Shown one piece after another: positions 1 through 8,724 of a DNA stretch of 54,010 bases. Position 1 is the first letter of the stretch. Every line of letters starts with the position of its first letter. The translations under genes and the position numbers were made by a program. Source of the stretch: an uncultured Candidatus Saccharibacteria bacterium (GTDB taxonomy: Bacteria > Patescibacteriota > Saccharimonadia > Saccharimonadales > Saccharimonadaceae); contig CAMZBA010000007.1 in NCBI GenBank assembly GCA_947304395.1, positions 1 to 54,010 on the forward strand. Direction: 5' to 3'. The notes under the pieces are model-generated. The model was not told where the DNA came from. It did no database searches and saw only the letters and a list, made by a program, of their open reading frames with translations.

Positions 1-51
1 ACGACACCCTGCTTAAAAGGCAGGTGCTCTAACCAGCTGAGCTACGGACCC
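1..51 (-). tRNA. tRNA-Lys(UUU), 3' part cut by window edge
   Basis: Read on the minus strand this gives a 7-nt acceptor strand GGGTCCG, a D arm with AGCTCAGCTGGTTAGAGC, and an anticodon stem CCTGC/GCAGG closing the loop CTTTTAA, so the anticodon is TTT (Lys). The variable loop starts at the window edge; the T arm and 3' acceptor strand lie outside. Confidence 0.93.
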
Positions 52-140
52 AATGCACTTATTATACGCCAAATTGAGATAAAATCAAGCTTAGGAATAA
101 TCTAGCATGTGTGGCGCGCGGAAAATAGTATAATTGTGAT

Positions 141-1313
141 ATGAAAACACTTTCTTTTTCTAGTTTTAGACGTTATGGGGCGATGGTGCTCCGGGTATTA
201 TGGATGACCGTTTTGGGTTTTGCGATTTTTTGGTTATATGAGATTCAATCAACTAAGAATGCAGCAATGATTCGGCGGGGTGCGTCAACCTTATTTACGC
301 CGATGACGGTTATGGTTGTGTTGTCGATTTTGTTTGTAGTTAGTCTGTTTAAATTAATAGTGGGGCTATTTGGCAGAGTTATTGTATTTGAGGATCTTTT
401 GCGTGATAAAGAAGTGAAAGTTGTAACGGATACAGACGATAATGGTCGTACGAGAGAAACTTATTATTACTATTTGTACTTTGAGCAGATTTATGGCAAA
501 TACGCAAAAAGGATGGAGGTTCCGGAGAGGGTCTATGATTCTTCGGTTGAGGGTGAGAAATATTATGTTGGAATCATTAATGGCAAATTAAGTACACGGA
601 TATATTCCGTAAAGTCGTATGAATTAGCGAGTGCTGTTCAGCGGGCTGTCGTGACGGATGTTCGCGCTTTGGGTAAATCTGCGCATTGGCGTTGGCGTGC
701 GCCCGAGGAGAAGCCGGTGAAGGTCCACGATGGCGTAAAACAAATAACCCCCGAGCAAATAGTTGAAGACATGTATATTTACGAGGAGGGGGAGGGGGAG
801 AAGAAAAGAAAATATTTCCCAATCATTTTTACGCTGGCGGTATTAGCGGTGATTTTAGTGCTGGTTTATATGGCATTGTCGGAGGATGGCGCTTCGTTGG
901 AGGAGTTCCTTTCTACGGCACCTACGATAGTTACGGGATATGTGATAATGATTTTAGTGGCATGCTTGCCAACGGTCTTGATTCATTGGCTCTCAACGAT
1001 GGGTGTTCGAAGAAAAAAGAAGGAGATTTTAGCGAGGCATTATCGGGTGGTTCTGGAAACTGTTGAGGCTACGGAAGATTACGATAATGGTCTTAGCTTT
1101 AGGGATATACATAGATTGATGCCGATTCGTCTCGCGAGCGGTCGTGCCGTTAACCTTAATCGCGCAAGTTTTAATAATGTGAAGCCGGGCGACAAGCTTT
1201 ACGTTGTTTATTTGGAATCTAATAATACACTCGATAATAATAGCGTAGTGGCGGTTTATCAGGAGAAGCTTGGCAAGCTGGACTTCGGTTTTGAAGTTGA
1301 GTGGGCGAGCTGA
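141..1313 (+). CDS. Four-helix membrane protein, unknown family
   Basis: I do not recognise the family. The 390-residue product has two hydrophobic segments near residues 15-35 and 50-78 and two more near 227-248 and 262-285, each pair followed by a soluble domain. The two soluble parts look loosely similar (an acidic strand, then a Tyr- or Arg-rich stretch, then GEKYYVG versus GDKLYVV), which suggests an internal duplication of a helical hairpin plus a beta-rich domain. A TATAAT box at 129-134 lies six bases before the ATG, so the mRNA is probably leaderless. It stands alone, with tRNA-Lys divergent upstream. Real coding is supported by length and start context; function is unknown. Confidence 0.75.
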   Translation: MKTLSFSSFRRYGAMVLRVLWMTVLGFAIFWLYEIQSTKNAAMIRRGASTLFTPMTVMVVLSILFVVSLFKLIVGLFGRVIVFEDLLRDKEVKVVTDTDDNGRTRETYYYYLYFEQIYGKYAKRMEVPERVYDSSVEGEKYYVGIINGKLSTRIYSVKSYELASAVQRAVVTDVRALGKSAHWRWRAPEEKPVKVHDGVKQITPEQIVEDMYIYEEGEGEKKRKYFPIIFTLAVLAVILVLVYMALSEDGASLEEFLSTAPTIVTGYVIMILVACLPTVLIHWLSTMGVRRKKKEILARHYRVVLETVEATEDYDNGLSFRDIHRLMPIRLASGRAVNLNRASFNNVKPGDKLYVVYLESNNTLDNNSVVAVYQEKLGKLDFGFEVEWAS

Positions 1314-1356
1314 TTTCTATTTCGTAAAGTTACAGAAATAAGGTAGGATTAGAGTA

Positions 1357-2425
1357 ATGAGCCACGCAGAGAGTTTTAGTCGTAGCGAAGTCGAATCTTC
1401 GGGAGAGGATTTACATAAGAGCTTTGTAGATTATCTGGTTGGCGTGGGGGAGGAGCCGAAATGGCGAGACGAAGAGCAGTTGGGTTCGGTTTTTGATGAG
1501 TTGATGAGTAGCAGGGATGCTAGAGATAAATTGCGGGAAGAATTAGCGGAGTTTACTAGTAGTCCTGAAGGAAGTGCTTATGTAGAGGACAGTGTCGCTA
1601 AGTATATTGGTGGCGAACGTGACTCGCTGTCGTTGAGACAGGATGTTTTGCGTTATTTGGTTATAGATATAATCGATAAGAAATGGGCAGATTTTTTAGC
1701 TCAGAAGAGGCCGGATATCTATAGGCCGGATGAACAAGCCGTAAAAAATGGAGTAAAACTGGATGTCGTAAATCTACTGCGCGACCCAGAGAAGCCCGGG
1801 TTGGATAGAAGAATATTCGATGCTTTGCCTGAGGGGTCGATAGATTTTGCCTATTTAGACGTAGAAGAGGTTACGCCAGTTATAGAGAATTTCGTAAGAG
1901 TGGTTGCGGAAAAGATGGGGCTGGAAAGCGTTCCCGAAGTAAGCGTAACTGTATCGAATGATGTGCGTCGTAAAGTTTATTGTCACAACGAGGGGTCGGC
2001 ATCGATGGTTGATAACGCAATTAAGGTAGACATAAATAGTCACACGTCTTTGTCCGAGGTTGCAAATACGGTCACTCATGAATTATGGCATCGTAGGCAG
2101 GCCATGGATAAAGACTACGACGGTGACGAATTGGCGCAGCAACTATATATTATATAATACTTACTACATACGTGGCAAAAATGATTTTGCGGGGTACGAA
2201 TCTCAGCTAGTAGAGCGGCAAGCTCAGTATGTGGGGAATCAGATGGGAGCGTTCTTTAGGATGGACTATCTAGATAGGCATCCAGAAAAAGTTGCAGAGA
2301 TGGCCGAGATGTATGCGAAGATCGAAAATGGCGAATACGACCCGGCAAAAGTTGAGGATGGGCTAGATGCGGCGTATTATCGAGATGCTAGAAATATGCT
2401 AGCGCGCTTGCAGAAGCAAGAGTAA
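1357..2425 (+). pseudogene. HExxH metallopeptidase-like gene split by a frameshift
   Basis: Frame 1 runs from 1357 and carries the zinc-binding motif THELWHRRQAMD near residue 240, then stops at 2155-2157. The reading continues without a gap in another frame to 2425, with a segment containing YESQLVERQAQYVG. HELWH gives two His ligands; the Glu of the downstream ERQAQ helix is a plausible third ligand, as in IrrE/ImmA or SprT-like gluzincins, and it lies after the break. The junction is an AT-dinucleotide run at about 2146-2157. One lost base (or two gained) would restore a protein of about 355 residues. It may be a true frameshift, slippage or a sequencing error. A TAGGAT box seven bases before the ATG suggests a leaderless start. 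The family assignment is an inference. Confidence 0.6.
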
Positions 2426-2451
2426 TATGCTAAGATAGGTGCAGACTTTAT

Positions 2452-2528
2452 GGGCGGTTAGCTCAGTTGGCTAGAGCGCGTCTTTGACGTAGACGAGGTC
2501 ATAGGTTCGAATCCTATACCGCCCACCA
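2452..2528 (+). tRNA. tRNA-Val(GAC) with encoded CCA
   Basis: The acceptor stem GGGCGGT/ACCGCCC is perfect. The anticodon stem CGTCT/AGACG encloses TTGACGT, giving anticodon GAC (Val). The T loop GGTTCGAATCC is standard, and discriminator A is followed by encoded CCA. Confidence 0.95.
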
Positions 2529-2734
2529 TATTCAGAGATTATGATTGCCTATCTCGGCATTTTTTTCTGCCATAGCTCGGTCAATAACCGCGCTAGGCAT
2601 AAAGAAAGTACCAAGCTAGACAACCCTAATTCTCTGAATAGAAAAGAAGAAAGCACCAATTTCGACGATTTTAGCCGTATCGGAAAGAGGCAAAGTCTTC
2701 AATAGAAAACCTGAACATGGGTGAGGAAATATAT
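2529..2734 (+). promoter_or_regulatory. Structured spacer between tRNA-Val and typA
   Basis: A short hairpin TGCC/GGCA followed by seven T at about 2548-2569 can end the tRNA transcript. Next comes a better hairpin at 2570-2601 (TGCC-TAGC-GGT pairing with ACC-GCTA-GGCA). Both are enclosed by a long inverted repeat: ATTCAGAGA at 2531-2539 with TCTCTGAAT at 2631-2639. The nested arrangement just before typA could be a folded leader. No promoter for typA was found with confidence. Confidence 0.4.
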
Positions 2735-4555
2735 ATGAAAGATAAGAGTAAAATTCGTAATGTGGCGATTATAGCGCACGTTGATCATGGCAAAACTACT
2801 TTGGTAGATGCGCTTTTGAAGCAGAGCAATACCTTTCGCGAAAATCAGGCTGAAATGGGTCAGACTTTGATTATGGACTCCGGCGACCAGGAGCATGAGC
2901 GCGGTATTACGATTACGGCAAAACAGACGGCAGTTTTTTATAATGGCTACAAGATTAATATTATCGATACGCCGGGGCATGCAGATTTTTCGGGGGAAGT
3001 GGAGCGTACGCTAAATATGGCGGATGGCGTGCTTTTGATTGTGGATGCTCAGGAAGGGCCGATGCCGCAGACGAAGTTCGTATTACAAAAGGCTTTGGAG
3101 CTATCCTTGACTCCGATTGTAGTCGTAAATAAAATTGATAAGCCAGCAGCGCGCTTGGGTGAAGTTGAAGATGAAATTGGCGATCTTTTCTTGGAGCTAG
3201 CGACTAATGAAGAGCAATTGAAGTATCCAACCTACTATGCGGTTGCGCGTGATGGCAAAGCAGGCAAAACGCCAGAGTTGGATAACGATTTACACGTAAT
3301 TTTTGATGCAATTATTAATGAGATTCCAGAGCCGCAGGTAGATACGGATAGCTCGAAGGGTGCGCAGCTTTTGGTGGCGGCTTTGGCGGCAGATAGCTAC
3401 CTTGGAAAATATGCGATTGGCAAAATATTTCGTGGCAAGCTAAAAAAGAATGAGGCTGTCACGATTATGAAGACAGACGGTTCGACCGTGAGGGGTAAGA
3501 TTGATAGTTTGTATACTTATCGCGGCCTTGGGCGTGAGGAAACCGCTGAGGCGATTGCGGGCGATATCGTAGCGCTAGCTGGCCTTGGTGCGGCTTCGAT
3601 TGGCGATACGATTGCAACGGGCGATAATCCTGAAGCTCTGCCGACGATTGAGCTTGAAGCGCCAACATTAAGTATTTATATTGGGCCAAATACCTCGCCA
3701 CTAAAGGGGCGCGAAGGCGAGTTCACAACTTCCCGCCAGATTGGCGATCGCTTGAAGCGAGAGTTGGAAACAAATATTGCCTTGCGCCTAGAGCCACAAG
3801 GGCTTGGTTATAAAGTATCTGGACGTGGCGAGCTTCATTTGTCGGTTTTGATTGAGACAATGCGCCGTGAGGGTTACGAGATGGAAGTCGGTCGTCCAGA
3901 AGTTGTCTATAAGGTGGAAGACGGCGTAGAAATGGAGCCAGTTGAAGAATTAACGGTCGAGGTAGCGTCAGAGTTTGTAGGTGCAGTTTCACAGGAGTTA
4001 GGAGTACGTAAGGCGGAATTAATTGAGCAAGAAATGACCACGACTGGCGCGGTGCGTTTCCGCTATAACATTACAACTGCAGCTTTGATTGGTTTACGCA
4101 ATAGCCTATTGACCGAGACTAAGGGGACGGCAATTATGAACACGTTACCAAAAGGGTATCAGCCCGTAACGTCGCATTATCGCCAAGAACGGAATGGTGC
4201 TTTGGTGGCATCAGAGGCGGGCCAGAGCACGGCTTATGCACTTGACGCAGCACAGGCGCGAGGGGTGCTTTATATTCCGCCGCAGGTTGATGTCTACATG
4301 GGAATGATTGTTGGTTTGTCGAAGAAGGATGAGCTAGACATTAATGTCTGTCGCGAGAAGCAGCTGACAAATATGCGCACGCATGCGTCGGATGGAGCAA
4401 TTCAACTAACTCCGTATACGCAATTATCGCTAGAGCAGTGTTTGGACTTCTTGATGGAGGATGAGCTTCTTGAGGTTACTCCAAAATCTTTGCGCCTACG
4501 CAAGAAGGAACTGAATCCAACTATGCGCAAGCGCCAACGTAATCATCAGATGTAG
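2735..4555 (+). CDS. typA: Translational GTPase TypA/BipA
   Basis: Ribosome-associated GTPase of the EF-G family, involved in ribosome assembly and stress adaptation. The product has about 606 residues, the usual length. The G domain is clear: AHVDHGKTT (G1), RGITI (G2), DTPGHADF (G3) and NKID (G4), followed by EF-Tu-like domain 2, EF-G domains III and V, and the TypA-specific C-terminal domain. I place the start at the ATG preceded by GGTGAGG, not at the ATG 18 bases upstream, because that earlier ATG lies just before the ribosome site. It follows tRNA-Val and a structured spacer. It is a core gene with no sign of damage. Confidence 0.95.
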   Translation: MKDKSKIRNVAIIAHVDHGKTTLVDALLKQSNTFRENQAEMGQTLIMDSGDQEHERGITITAKQTAVFYNGYKINIIDTPGHADFSGEVERTLNMADGVLLIVDAQEGPMPQTKFVLQKALELSLTPIVVVNKIDKPAARLGEVEDEIGDLFLELATNEEQLKYPTYYAVARDGKAGKTPELDNDLHVIFDAIINEIPEPQVDTDSSKGAQLLVAALAADSYLGKYAIGKIFRGKLKKNEAVTIMKTDGSTVRGKIDSLYTYRGLGREETAEAIAGDIVALAGLGAASIGDTIATGDNPEALPTIELEAPTLSIYIGPNTSPLKGREGEFTTSRQIGDRLKRELETNIALRLEPQGLGYKVSGRGELHLSVLIETMRREGYEMEVGRPEVVYKVEDGVEMEPVEELTVEVASEFVGAVSQELGVRKAELIEQEMTTTGAVRFRYNITTAALIGLRNSLLTETKGTAIMNTLPKGYQPVTSHYRQERNGALVASEAGQSTAYALDAAQARGVLYIPPQVDVYMGMIVGLSKKDELDINVCREKQLTNMRTHASDGAIQLTPYTQLSLEQCLDFLMEDELLEVTPKSLRLRKKELNPTMRKRQRNHQM

Positions 4556-4647
4556 CTCTTACGCTTGACGCAAGTGTGCGTTTTTAAGACAATAGATTAG
4601 ACACGGCTAAGTAGTTTTTTGATGGAAAGGGGGTGACTGGCGTGTTG

Positions 4648-5238
4648 ATGCTTAAAACAGGTGTAAGTGTAGTTGGTGTGTTTTCGGCTTGTGGAATTAT
4701 CTCATGGGTGGTAGCAGATCTGTCGGGCAAACTTATAATGTTGTTGCGGTTTTACGGATATTCTGTAGGCGTCGTAGTGTCATATCTGAGAGAGGATGGC
4801 ATGGGGCGTGGCCATTATGAGAGATACAACAAGCGAGCGTGTGAATTAAACGCAATGTTTCGTACGGCGATAAGTTTTATATTCTATTTGGTAGGGTATA
4901 TATTATTATTCCTGCTCTTAACTAAAATACTACCAATGGCTTCACTCCCGTTGCACATATATCACGCGATAAGTTATGGCTGCCAAACTGGGTGGCTAAT
5001 AGGTGGCGTTTTTAGAGTGCTGTATGAGAAGAGCGTTGCGCCAGTGATTGGCCGTTTCGATCGAATAGATGAGAATAGTGAAAGCGGTGAGAAGCTGGCA
5101 ATTTTCGTACAGCCGAACGGGGACGAGTATAGATTTGATTTGGAAGACTGGAAGAAAGAGGAATATCCTAGTGAGAAATGCTATCATGTAGTATTTTGCA
5201 CTAAGAACTATTGGGTCTTTTGTCCACTGGGCCAATAA
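4648..5238 (+). CDS. Small membrane protein, unknown
   Basis: Not recognised. About 196 residues with hydrophobic segments near residues 3-35 and 70-95 and a weaker one near 105-125, then a soluble tail of about 60 residues ending near the motif YWVFCPLGQ. The start is uncertain: AAAGGGGGTGA at 4626-4636 can serve ATG 4648, TTG 4645 or GTG 4642, and a GTG at 4633 sits inside the site itself. A strong terminator follows. The G-rich ribosome site places it with the accessory gene class. Likely expressed, function unknown. Confidence 0.6.
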   Translation: MLKTGVSVVGVFSACGIISWVVADLSGKLIMLLRFYGYSVGVVVSYLREDGMGRGHYERYNKRACELNAMFRTAISFIFYLVGYILLFLLLTKILPMASLPLHIYHAISYGCQTGWLIGGVFRVLYEKSVAPVIGRFDRIDENSESGEKLAIFVQPNGDEYRFDLEDWKKEEYPSEKCYHVVFCTKNYWVFCPLGQ

Positions 5239-5260
5239 AAAAGACACTTACATGAAAGAA

Positions 5261-5288
5261 GGCCCGGATATGCAATCCGGGCCTTTTT
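5261..5288 (+). terminator. Intrinsic terminator
   Basis: A 9-bp stem GGCCCGGAT/ATCCGGGCC is followed by five T. It ends the membrane protein transcript; the facing minus-strand gene ends just beyond it. Confidence 0.9.
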
Positions 5289-5330
5289 GCGTTGAAGGTG
5301 CGTTTTTTGTCTAGCGGTGGGTGCAGTTTT

Positions 5331-6116
5331 TTAACGCCTGTTTCTTTTGCTTCGGCGTCTCAGCATTCTGAGCTGGCGCCATCTTTTGGTCTTTTTTCGT
5401 TTACTCCTGACTCTGCTTTTTGGAGAGCTATCTTTAAACAATGCGGCCGATGTATCATTTGCCACGATCATCGTGGTTGCGGTGGCGTCTTTCTGCTGAC
5501 CCAGATATGTGATTGCGTTGGGGGCTACGGAGAATTGGCCGTCATCTTCTGTGCCGACTGCGGCGTCACTCTGCTGCTGGCTTTTATCCAGATAAGCATA
5601 CGTCAGTATGTAGCCAGAGAGAATGCTTAAAACATGTATGTTCGAGTTGGTAAATGTGTTTGCGAGGGGGAGAACCAGCAGGAATGATGCGCGATAGATG
5701 TTGCGAAATAATGTTTCTCTTTCGGCGAACTTGCGCAGAACCGTGGCCGTTATAGCCCCGACGATAACCATCTCTATTGCGGCAATAGCTGAAGTTAGTG
5801 ACATTACGGAGCGCAGATTGAGTGTGTCTGTTATCTTGATGTAAGTCCATAAGAATGACATGGCCATAAATCCCATGGCTGCATCTGATACCATTGCCGT
5901 CGTACTATTAACGACAATCAATAATGAAATAATGCTCGCGGCTAAAAACATGACAAGCACCTTGATCGTAGATGGCGTAGCGGTAGTCGTGGCGACATGG
6001 CTGGTGGTTGTTCCGAAGAGGAAATGTATGCAAATGGCAGCGAATAATAACCCGGCCGCGAAGCCTATGATGTTGGCGATAAGGCGATAGATGAAAGTTT
6101 TACTATTATCTCGCAT
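5331..6116 (-). CDS. Multi-helix membrane protein with basic tail
   Basis: Not recognised. 261 residues with about six hydrophobic helices between residues 10 and 190, then a soluble stretch and a strongly basic C-terminal tail (KSRVRSKRKKTKRWRQ, then RRRSKRNRR), which would be cytoplasmic and could bind nucleic acid or acidic lipid. An AAGGAGGT site lies eight bases before the ATG, and a TTGACA/17/TAAAAT promoter sits upstream. This makes it a typical accessory cassette gene in a stretch whose core neighbours use leaderless starts. Function unknown. Confidence 0.7.
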   Translation of the reverse strand: MRDNSKTFIYRLIANIIGFAAGLLFAAICIHFLFGTTTSHVATTTATPSTIKVLVMFLAASIISLLIVVNSTTAMVSDAAMGFMAMSFLWTYIKITDTLNLRSVMSLTSAIAAIEMVIVGAITATVLRKFAERETLFRNIYRASFLLVLPLANTFTNSNIHVLSILSGYILTYAYLDKSQQQSDAAVGTEDDGQFSVAPNAITYLGQQKDATATTMIVANDTSAALFKDSSPKSRVRSKRKKTKRWRQLRMLRRRSKRNRR

Positions 6117-6170
6117 GTAAGTACCTCCTTACAGATAGACAAAAAATGTTTAGGTGCAATGTATCTTTCT

Positions 6171-6199
6171 ATTTTATCATATATTAATATTTATGTCAA
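6171..6199 (-). promoter_or_regulatory. Sigma70-type promoter for the minus-strand membrane gene
   Basis: On the minus strand TTGACA (6194-6199), a 17-bp spacer and TAAAAT (6171-6176), about 55 bases before the ATG at 6116. Confidence 0.75.
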
Positions 6200-6307
6200 T
6201 TTTGAAGAATAGTGTCAGGGACAGGAATAATGTCGCTGCGCGGGACAATATGAAGGACTATATCTTTGCCATATATACTGTCCATAGCATCTTAATTATT
6301 ACTATCA

Positions 6308-6485
6308 TATAATGTTTGTGGCGACTAGTCAATGGAGGGGAGTGCACATGTTTTAAAATAAAATGCACAAAAATGCAATAGCTTGAATGTTCGGTTATTA
6401 AAGAATGCAATATGATAATGCGCAAGTGTGGAAAAACATGAGCGGAACAATTTTTTTGTTCGGTTTTTTCTCTGTTATGGTGGGT
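6308..6485 (+). other. Short transcript candidate with a Met-Phe mini-ORF
   Basis: TATAAT at 6308-6313 is followed by GGAGGGG at 6334-6340 and, seven bases later, ATG TTT TAA at 6348-6356. A hairpin CGGAACAA/TTGTTCG with a T run follows at about 6443-6470. No larger ORF uses this ribosome site. It resembles the SD plus two-codon ORFs of the repeat RNA near 15 kb. Expression is inferred only. Confidence 0.35.
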
Positions 6486-6976
6486 AGTTTTGCACCGGAA
6501 TGTGGAAAACTGTGTAAAAATGGGTCTTGCAATATATGAATTTGTTGTCTAAACTAAGGACAAGTGGAAACAACATAAAAACCACGAAACAAAAATAAAA
6601 CCAAAGAAACGATTGGAAAAGCAAAAATGAAAAAGAAGATCGAACTAAAAGACCAGTCGCAAGGCTACCAAATTATTACGTTGTCAAAGAAATAATTGGT
6701 ATTTATTTTAAGCACGTTAAAAACGTTCGAATCCGAACATCTAGGAGTTTTGGGCGCGTTTAGGATACGCGAAACAGAAACCGCAGGCACATTCATTAAA
6801 ATACACACCTCCCAAACATATAACTCACCTCACACAAATTAAGTCTCTCAACTCCATAATTAATGTGTTGGCTAAATGCTAGCAGTAATTGTGGATTCTT
6901 AAATGTGTTAAGGACAAAATAAACAACAAAAAACACAAAAACCTGAAATTTCTAGATGCTCGGGTTCGAACTAAGA
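6486..6976 (+). other. Gene-free stretch upstream of rsmH
   Basis: There is no convincing gene. It contains TGTGGAAAA at 6503 (a similar TGTGGAAAA lies at 6427), a possible 22-codon ORF at 6627-6695 beginning MKKKIELKDQ without a good ribosome site, and an inverted repeat CCAAATTATT...AATAATTGG at about 6671-6702. A hairpin CGCGT/ACGCG lies at about 6756-6772. The rsmH promoter is at its right end. No mraZ is present where it often sits. Confidence 0.4.
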
Positions 6977-6988
6977 TATAATGAAGAA

Positions 6989-7864
6989 ATGAATGAAGTT
7001 CATATTCCAGTGTTATTATCGGATGTATTAAAGTATCTACAGCCGGCTGAAGGTGAAACATATTTAGACCTTACGGCGGGATATGGTGGGCATGCTGATA
7101 AAATTTTGGAAGTAACTCGGAACTATAATGGTGCGGTCCTGAATGACCGTGATCAGAATGCGATAGATTTCTTGGAGGCGAAGTACCAAAAGGTGAAGCC
7201 GAAATTGATGCATGATGATTTTTATAGTACTGCGCTACGACTTGTGGAGAGTGGAATTAGCTTCGATATGATTCTGGCGGACTTTGGAGTTTCTTCACCG
7301 CAACTAGATAGACCTGAAAGAGGATTTTCGTTTACTAAAGAGGCGCGGCTCGATATGCGAATGGATGAGTCGCAAGATTTGGACGCTTGGACGATTGTTA
7401 ATAGATGGAGTGAACGAAAATTAGCGGATATTTTTGAGAAATACGCAGAGGAACGACGTGGTCGTGCTGAATTGCTAGCCCGCGAAATCTGCATGAATCG
7501 GCCAGTCGAAACAACTACCGAACTCGCTGATTTAATAAAGTCAAAATCACCGTACTCGCATGCACATCCGGCGACACGGATTTTTCAGGCGATAAGGATT
7601 GTTGTTAATGATGAATTGGGGATCATCGAAAGGACATTGCCTTTATTGCCGAAGTTATTAAATCCGGGCGGAAGGGTAGCGATAATTACTTTTCATAGTC
7701 TAGAAGATCGACTCATTAAGAATTATTTTAGGGATGAGAGTAGCAAAGGATTAGAGTCGACATTAAGTATAGTAACTAAGAAACCGATTGTTGCGGATAA
7801 TACGGAAATTGTTAATAATCCACGCGCACGCAGCGCAAAGCTAAGAGTGGCAAAAAGGATCTGA
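6989..7864 (+). CDS. rsmH: 16S rRNA (cytosine-1402-N4) methyltransferase RsmH
   Basis: S-adenosylmethionine-dependent methylation of C1402 in 16S rRNA; the gene conventionally heads the division cluster. 291 residues, near the usual 300-315. Visible motifs are HIPVLL at the N terminus, the SAM-binding LDLTAGYGGHA, LADFGVSSPQLD, RGFSF and the C-terminal ITFHSLEDR. I start at ATG 6989 (MNEVHIPVLL), not at a longer in-frame ATG at 6956, because TATAAT at 6977-6982 sits inside the longer version and six bases before 6989, giving a leaderless mRNA. Downstream genes of the cluster follow on the same strand after a spacer. Confidence 0.95.
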   Translation: MNEVHIPVLLSDVLKYLQPAEGETYLDLTAGYGGHADKILEVTRNYNGAVLNDRDQNAIDFLEAKYQKVKPKLMHDDFYSTALRLVESGISFDMILADFGVSSPQLDRPERGFSFTKEARLDMRMDESQDLDAWTIVNRWSERKLADIFEKYAEERRGRAELLAREICMNRPVETTTELADLIKSKSPYSHAHPATRIFQAIRIVVNDELGIIERTLPLLPKLLNPGGRVAIITFHSLEDRLIKNYFRDESSKGLESTLSIVTKKPIVADNTEIVNNPRARSAKLRVAKRI

Positions 7865-7943
7865 CCAATCTTTGATGGCGCTTAAAGCGGAACGGGCGGG
7901 CGTCATCGTAATAAAAATAAAAAACAAAAAAGGAGTAAACAGT

Positions 7944-8006
7944 ATGGCGAAAATTATCGTTACGAATAGAAGCCGTGCACAACAGGTAAAAGTTCACTTT
8001 CGCTAA
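7944..8006 (+). CDS. Possible 20-residue basic peptide
   Basis: AAAGGAG eight bases before an ATG opens a 20-codon ORF beginning MAKIIVTNRSRAQQ and ending in a basic HFR tail. It lies between rsmH and the FtsL-like gene, a region with no larger ORF. The good ribosome site and the A-rich upstream sequence favour translation. No family is recognised and the length is too short for certainty. It could be a leader peptide for the folded region just downstream. Confidence 0.4.
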   Translation: MAKIIVTNRSRAQQVKVHFR

Positions 8007-8090
8007 ATAATCGGCAATATTTTGACCAATTAAAGATTTTTATTTTGACCGGTAAATATCTTTTTAATGCTTATTATTTAATACGCAGAG

Positions 8091-8237
8091 ACTAACCTAT
8101 ATGCCCCGGTCTCGGGGTGCCTCTACAGTAGGTGTAGTTAGTGCGGAGTGTGTAAGACCTAAAAAACATTTTTGACCTTCTTTGGTGAGACTGGGCGTTT
8201 CTTCTCTTGGCGCTCAGTCTACCACCAAAGCTTTTTG
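8091..8237 (+). promoter_or_regulatory. Folded leader ending in a strong terminator, before the FtsL-like gene
   Basis: The 5' part forms a closed multi-stem element: ACTAAC 8091-8096 with GTTAGT 8137-8142, enclosing CCCCG/CGGGG (8104-8117) and a small stem (8120-8132). The 3' part is a long terminator: CTTTGGTG-AGACTG-GCG paired with CGC-CAGTCT-CACCAAAG over 8180-8230, then CTTTTTG. The next gene starts 49 bases further on. An aptamer-like fold followed by a terminator in front of a division gene has the layout of a riboswitch or attenuator, but I match no known class. Confidence 0.5.
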
Positions 8238-8285
8238 CATGTAGAGATAAAAACAAAGAATAGTAAAAACAAACAGGATATTTTG

Positions 8286-8651
8286 ATGCCAGCATATTAT
8301 GCAACTAGGAGAATGACAGGATCGAGCAGTGCATCGTCGAGTACGTGGGCGCGTAATCGTAATGCAGTACGCCATAACTCGAAAATTGTCCTGGGGCCAG
8401 TTAATCATACAATTGCGATTGTTCTAATTGTGTTACTGACCGGCTTAATCTTTCTGACGCAGAGTACGAAAGTTACGAACTATGACGTCGAAATAGCCAA
8501 GGTAGATAGTGAGATAGTAGACCTCGAAGCGCAGCGCGATGCTTTAGCGGTGGAAAATGCGAAAATAACCGCGGCGGCGGCTGATGAGGACAAGAATAAA
8601 GTTGCGGCAACAATGGTTGACGCAAATAGTGCGGATTTTGTAAAAGAATAA
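8286..8651 (+). CDS. FtsL/FtsB-like bitopic division protein
   Basis: 121 residues with a basic, Ser-rich cytoplasmic N terminus, one membrane helix near 38-58 (TIAIVLIVLLTGLIFLTQ) and an extracellular coiled coil (residues about 65-95, including EIVDLEAQRDALAVENAKI). This bitopic layout and the position between rsmH and ftsI match FtsL, which with FtsB and FtsQ activates the septal synthase FtsW-FtsI. Sequence similarity alone would be weak, so the call rests on topology and synteny. I start at ATG 8286, after AGGAT; a longer ORF would begin inside the terminator hairpin. A terminator follows, and ftsI then has its own promoter. Confidence 0.65.
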   Translation: MPAYYATRRMTGSSSASSSTWARNRNAVRHNSKIVLGPVNHTIAIVLIVLLTGLIFLTQSTKVTNYDVEIAKVDSEIVDLEAQRDALAVENAKITAAAADEDKNKVAATMVDANSADFVKE

Positions 8652-8673
8652 TCTATTTTTCTTGTATAAAAAT

Positions 8674-8698
8674 TCCGGCGGGCGAGCCGGAGTTTTTT
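8674..8698 (+). terminator. Intrinsic terminator after the FtsL-like gene
   Basis: Stem TCCGGC/GCCGGA with a 6-nt loop, followed by GTTTTTT. The ftsI promoter follows at once. Confidence 0.8.
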
Positions 8699-8724
8699 GT
8701 TTTTAAGTGTAGTATAATCTTCTT

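Noticed and set aside
6420-6520. Replication origin from two TGTGGAAAA boxes
   Set aside because: Only two imperfect DnaA-box-like sites, no dnaA, dnaN or AT-rich unwinding array nearby, and gene orientation does not diverge here.
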